Shown: piece by piece, positions 5,808-7,765 of the stretch
Numbering within the stretch: the stretch's first letter is position 1
How the letters are laid out: each line of letters begins with the position of its first letter
Source: Candidatus Wolfebacteria bacterium CG_4_10_14_0_8_um_filter_39_64
GTDB taxonomy: Bacteria > Patescibacteriota > Minisyncoccia > UBA6257 > UBA9933
Length of the DNA stretch: 7,765 nucleotides
Direction: 5' to 3'
Assembly (NCBI GenBank): GCA_002784365.1
Contig: PFKY01000044.1
Coordinates: forward strand, 1-7,765
Notes under the pieces: generated by a model
The model's database searches: none
What the model was told of the DNA's origin: nothing
What the model saw: the letters and a program-made list of their open reading frames with translations, nothing else
Program-made: the position numbers and the translations under genes

Positions 5808-6494
5808 ATGCCTTATATCTTTATTTTTCTCGGTCTTCTTCCTTCTTTTGCTTGGCTAATTTTCTTTCTCAAAGAAGATGTTCATCCTGAGCCGAAAAAA
5901 ATGATTAGCCGGGTTTTTATGGCCGGCGCCTTAATCACTTTTGTCGCCGTCGGTCTTCAATTTTTGCTTAGAAATATTCTTCAATCCTTTCAAATCAATG
6001 AGTACCATCTTGTTTCTTTTTCGTTTTTTGGGTTTATTGAAGAAACGCTTAAATTTTTGGCCGCTTATTTAGTTGTTAGAAAAAGCCCGTTTTTTGACGA
6101 ACCGATTGACGCCATGATTTATATGATTACCGCTGCTTTAGGATTTGCTATGGTAGAAAATATCGCTATAATGTTTAATATAAAAATTTTGTCTGAGGCC
6201 TTTAGCATAATTACTCTTCGCTTTGTTGGCGCCACTTTGCTTCACGCTTTAAGTTCGGGATTGGTTGGTTACTACTGGGCCAAAGGCATTATTTCAAATC
6301 GTACGAAATTGTTGGTCTTCAAAGGCATTGTCTTTGCCACCCTCTTGCATATGGTTTTCAATTATCTTATACTGTCTTTTAAAGAAACCTTGATTTACCC
6401 GACAATATTTTTAATTATCGTGGCTTTACTTATTTTTTGGGATTTCGAGAAAATAAAATCAACGAATAACGAATCTGTCCGAATAAACGAATAA
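5808..6494 (+). CDS. PrsW-family intramembrane metalloprotease
   Basis: Polytopic membrane protein of 228 residues. PrsW of Bacillus subtilis performs site-1 cleavage of the anti-sigma factor RsiW; other members have unknown substrates, and none is evident here. Family marks are visible: an N-terminal hydrophobic segment followed by KEDVHPEPK (22-30), EETLK (78-82) with the paired glutamates at 78-79, DEPIDAMIYMITAALGFAMVEN (97-118, E117/N118), RFVGATLLHALSSGLVGY with H146, and a later LLHMVFN with H181. About seven hydrophobic segments can be counted. The start matches the usual N-terminus and directly abuts the tandem repeat, with no Shine-Dalgarno. The final eleven or so residues (from about STNNESV) are encoded by the left arm of the next inverted repeat and are probably not part of the conserved protein. 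Confidence 0.87.
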   Translation: MPYIFIFLGLLPSFAWLIFFLKEDVHPEPKKMISRVFMAGALITFVAVGLQFLLRNILQSFQINEYHLVSFSFFGFIEETLKFLAAYLVVRKSPFFDEPIDAMIYMITAALGFAMVENIAIMFNIKILSEAFSIITLRFVGATLLHALSSGLVGYYWAKGIISNRTKLLVFKGIVFATLLHMVFNYLILSFKETLIYPTIFLIIVALLIFWDFEKIKSTNNESVRINE

Positions 6495-6559
6495 GCGAAT
6501 TTTTTGAAATTAATATATTCGTTTATTCGTAAATTCGTAGTTTATTCGCTATTCGTTGA
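6459..6559 (+). repeat. Large imperfect inverted repeat built of CGAATA-type units
   Basis: The left arm at 6459-6500 and right arm at 6517-6559 are reverse complements with a few mismatches and one gap; the outer ten bases (TCAACGAATA) match exactly. The loop is 16 nt. The arms consist of degenerate repeats of CGAATA/TTCGTT. The left arm covers the last codons and stop of the PrsW-family gene, and the right arm ends 12 nt before the Hsp20 start. The transcript could fold into a long hairpin acting as a terminator or stability element. The architecture resembles the 5601-5807 element but the sequence differs. Confidence 0.65.
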
Positions 6560-6571
6560 TAGAGCGAAGCG

Positions 6572-7054
6572 ATGGATAAAGATACAAAAAATTTTTTTGA
6601 AAAACTGGCCGGGATTAATAATGGCAATGAAGAGCCAATGCCAATGTCAACCCAAAATTCAAAACAAAACATAGAAGAAAAGCTGGACGAAAAAGAATCA
6701 TTGGGTGAAATTTTTGAAGAAGCTGAAGGAGAACTGGCGGTTGACGTCTATCAGACACCAAGTGCTTTTATTATTGAATCAACCATTGCCGGCGTTAATC
6801 CTGAAGACATTGATATCTCCCTTTCTCCCGACTCAATAACTATCAAAGGCAAACGCGAGAAAGAAGAAAGGATAAAAACCGAAAACTACATTCACCAAGA
6901 ATGCTATTGGGGAAGATTTTCCCGAACCATTATCTTACCTCAGGAAATTGACCCGGATAAAGTTCAGGCGTCAATCAAAAACGGCGTTTTGAAAATTACC
7001 CTACCGAAACTCAATAAAACCAAAACCAAAAAAATAAAAGTAAAGTTTGAATAA
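6572..7054 (+). CDS. Hsp20-family small heat shock protein
   Basis: ATP-independent cytoplasmic chaperone that binds unfolding proteins and forms oligomers. The 160 residues comprise a charged, low-complexity N-terminal part (about 1-52, rich in E, K, N and Q) and an alpha-crystallin domain from about 53: ELAVDVYQTPSAFIIES, a beta-sandwich core with ITIKGKREKEE, the YWGRFSRTIILP segment, and the family signature NGVLKITLPK near 136-145. A short basic tail (NKTKTKKIKVKFE) follows. The I-x-I/V-type contact may be provided by IKV. Length is normal for the family. The ATG at 6572 follows the inverted repeat by 12 nt; only a weak purine-rich sequence (AGAGCGAAG) precedes it. It is transcribed in the same direction as its neighbours but separated by a possible terminator hairpin. 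Confidence 0.93.
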   Translation: MDKDTKNFFEKLAGINNGNEEPMPMSTQNSKQNIEEKLDEKESLGEIFEEAEGELAVDVYQTPSAFIIESTIAGVNPEDIDISLSPDSITIKGKREKEERIKTENYIHQECYWGRFSRTIILPQEIDPDKVQASIKNGVLKITLPKLNKTKTKKIKVKFE

Positions 7055-7098
7055 AAGCAAGATAATCATCCTACTTTTTGTTTATTTAAAAAAATAAT

Positions 7099-7105
7099 AA
7101 GGAGG
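7099..7105 (+). promoter_or_regulatory. Strong Shine-Dalgarno sequence deciding the start at 7114
   Basis: AAGGAGG lies 8 nt before ATG 7114. It is the only strong Shine-Dalgarno in the window. An in-frame GTG at 7105 overlaps it and so cannot be the start. The other genes here lack such a site, so this gene may be translated at a different level. Confidence 0.75.
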
Positions 7106-7113
7106 TGAGGCCG

Positions 7114-7311
7114 ATGGAATCCAGAATAGAGGTGATATTAAGAGATGGGAGGCGTGTTTCAATAAAAAATATGTCCGCGGAAACTCTCCAAGCTTTTATG
7201 GAATGGCCTGAGCAAAAAGATGCGGTTTTATGGGCTCAAACGACAGAGCAACACGACCTTGAAATAAAAATCGGCGACATTCAGGAGGTTATTGGCGAAA
7301 TATCCATTTAA
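7114..7311 (+). CDS. Small acidic protein of unknown function
   Basis: Protein of 65 residues with no family I can name and no signal peptide or membrane segment, so probably cytoplasmic. It starts MESRIEVILRDGRRVSIKNM, which looks like two beta strands with a turn, then a helix (SAETLQAFMEWPEQKDAVL) and a further strand pair (LEIKIGDIQEVIGEIS). The overall form suggests a compact alpha/beta fold. Coding status is supported by the strong Shine-Dalgarno at the right distance, by ordinary codon use and by a terminator-like hairpin just after the stop. It lies 59 nt after the Hsp20 stop and could share its transcript. A role in stress response from that neighbourhood would be speculation. Confidence 0.7.
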   Translation: MESRIEVILRDGRRVSIKNMSAETLQAFMEWPEQKDAVLWAQTTEQHDLEIKIGDIQEVIGEISI

Positions 7312-7344
7312 AAGATGCGCTGTCCAAATTAGGAAGCGCATCTT
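7312..7344 (+). terminator. Hairpin after the 65-residue gene, terminator-like
   Basis: AAGATGCGCT (7312-7321) and AGCGCATCTT (7335-7344) form a perfect ten-pair stem with a 13-nt loop, starting just after the stop at 7309-7311. On the plus strand it is followed only by ATATTT. On the minus strand it is followed by TTTT, so it could serve either or both of the convergent genes. Confidence 0.5.
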
Positions 7345-7416
7345 ATATTTGTGGAATTATTTGACGAAATCCGAACCTATTTTGAACGGAACTGACGCTC
7401 TGCCGCCGCCGAATTT

Positions 7417-7437
7417 CGCGCCAGTGAAACTGGCGCG
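7417..7437. repeat. GC-rich palindrome after the minus-strand gene
   Basis: CGCGCCAGT (7417-7425) and ACTGGCGCG (7429-7437) form a nine-pair stem with a 3-nt loop, five bases beyond the minus-strand stop. The block around it, including CTGCCGCCGCCG at 7410, is much richer in GC than its surroundings. No U-run follows on the minus strand. It could be an extragenic palindromic repeat, an RNA-stability stem, or an atypical terminator. Confidence 0.45.
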
Positions 7438-7441
7438 CCGC

Positions 7442-7765
7442 TTAGAAATTTATCACAAATGTCGGGTCTGCCATTTTTCTCCAATCGTCTCCGGTACTGC
7501 CACCCGAATCTTGCATATCTTCCCCAACCGAATAAAGAATTTTCTTTGTCGTAGAGTATTTTAGCGATTTTCCGTCAAACGGGTCTTGGGGAACTAATGA
7601 TAAATAATTCGGAACTAATTCGTTAAGTGAATTAGGATAATTGTTTGTGTCATTTTTGAAGGCTTTAATTGCAATCATTGCCTGCGTTGCTCCTACCAAT
7701 AAATCTTCCTGACATTTTTTTGTACTTACGCCAGTTAAATTGATGGCGATAACATCATGAAGAAT
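7442..7765 (-). CDS. C-terminal end of a protein with a pseudopilin-like tail (partial)
   Basis: The frame stays open to the right edge of the window, so the true start is outside; the TTG at 7697-7699 is not needed as a start. The 107 visible residues end in a pattern typical of type II secretion/type IV pseudopilin C-terminal regions and of related repeat tails: NNYPNSLNELVPNYLSLVPQ, DPFDGKSLKYS, ILYSVGEDMQDSGGSTGDDW and DPTFVINF. In pseudopilins this part carries the calcium-binding loop. The N-terminal methylated helix that would define a pseudopilin is not in view, so a larger secreted protein sharing this tail is equally possible. The gene runs toward the plus-strand genes, with two hairpins between the stops. 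Overlapping plus-strand frames, for example 7292-7564, are shadows. Confidence 0.75.
   Translation of the reverse strand: MLHDVIAINLTGVSTKKCQEDLLVGATQAMIAIKAFKNDTNNYPNSLNELVPNYLSLVPQDPFDGKSLKYSTTKKILYSVGEDMQDSGGSTGDDWRKMADPTFVINF

Noticed and set aside
7292..7564. Plus-strand frame of 90 codons
   Set aside because: It overlaps the end of the 65-residue gene, crosses both hairpins and lies antisense to the pseudopilin-like frame, which has clear family-type sequence.

Overview
The window most likely comes from a small-genome Candidate Phyla Radiation (Patescibacteria) bacterium, probably of the Parcubacteria group. The support is indirect: an AT-rich genome, self-splicing introns with homing endonucleases inside 23S rRNA, a membrane protein ending in a peptidoglycan-binding domain, a shortened valyl-tRNA synthetase, few Shine-Dalgarno sequences, and palindromic or inverted repeats between genes. 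The genetic code looks standard: TAA, TAG and TGA are all used as stops, and TGA is not used for a residue inside any accepted gene. The 16S gene is not in the window, so placement is inference.

Positions 1-2396 are the end of an rRNA operon. The 23S gene enters from the left edge and is interrupted twice in its peptidyl-transferase centre. One group I intron (49-900) sits after E. coli U2449 and another (956-1847) after U2504. They leave a 55-nt exon (901-955), which is exactly the E. coli spacing 2450-2504. P1, P3-P10 and two extra hairpins between P7 and P3' can be traced by hand in both introns, and P2 in the first, a layout like subgroup IA. Each intron carries a LAGLIDADG endonuclease gene in its P6 loop. 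The first endonuclease resembles yeast I-SceI and occupies the same insertion site as the yeast omega intron. A short spacer with a palindrome and then 5S rRNA (2280-2396) follow. There is no tRNA in the spacer.

Positions 2400-5594 hold two overlapping genes: a membrane-anchored peptidoglycan-binding protein with a four-cysteine motif, and valS, whose product lacks the usual C-terminal coiled-coil arm. Positions 5595-5807 hold a 47-codon remnant of a four-helix-bundle (23S intervening-sequence-type) protein between two inverted arms of about 39 nt. A PrsW-family membrane protease follows (5808-6494); its last codons run into a second, unrelated inverted repeat (6459-6559). Then come an Hsp20 chaperone (6572-7054) and a 65-residue protein of unknown function with the only strong Shine-Dalgarno sequence in the window (7114-7311). 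At the right edge, a convergent minus-strand gene enters from outside. It encodes the C-terminal end of a protein with a pseudopilin-like tail, and two hairpins separate it from the plus-strand genes.

The most notable content is the pair of related introns flanking the ribosomal active-site segment. Both must splice accurately before a working 50S subunit can form. The second endonuclease gene overlaps essential ribozyme helices at both of its ends.
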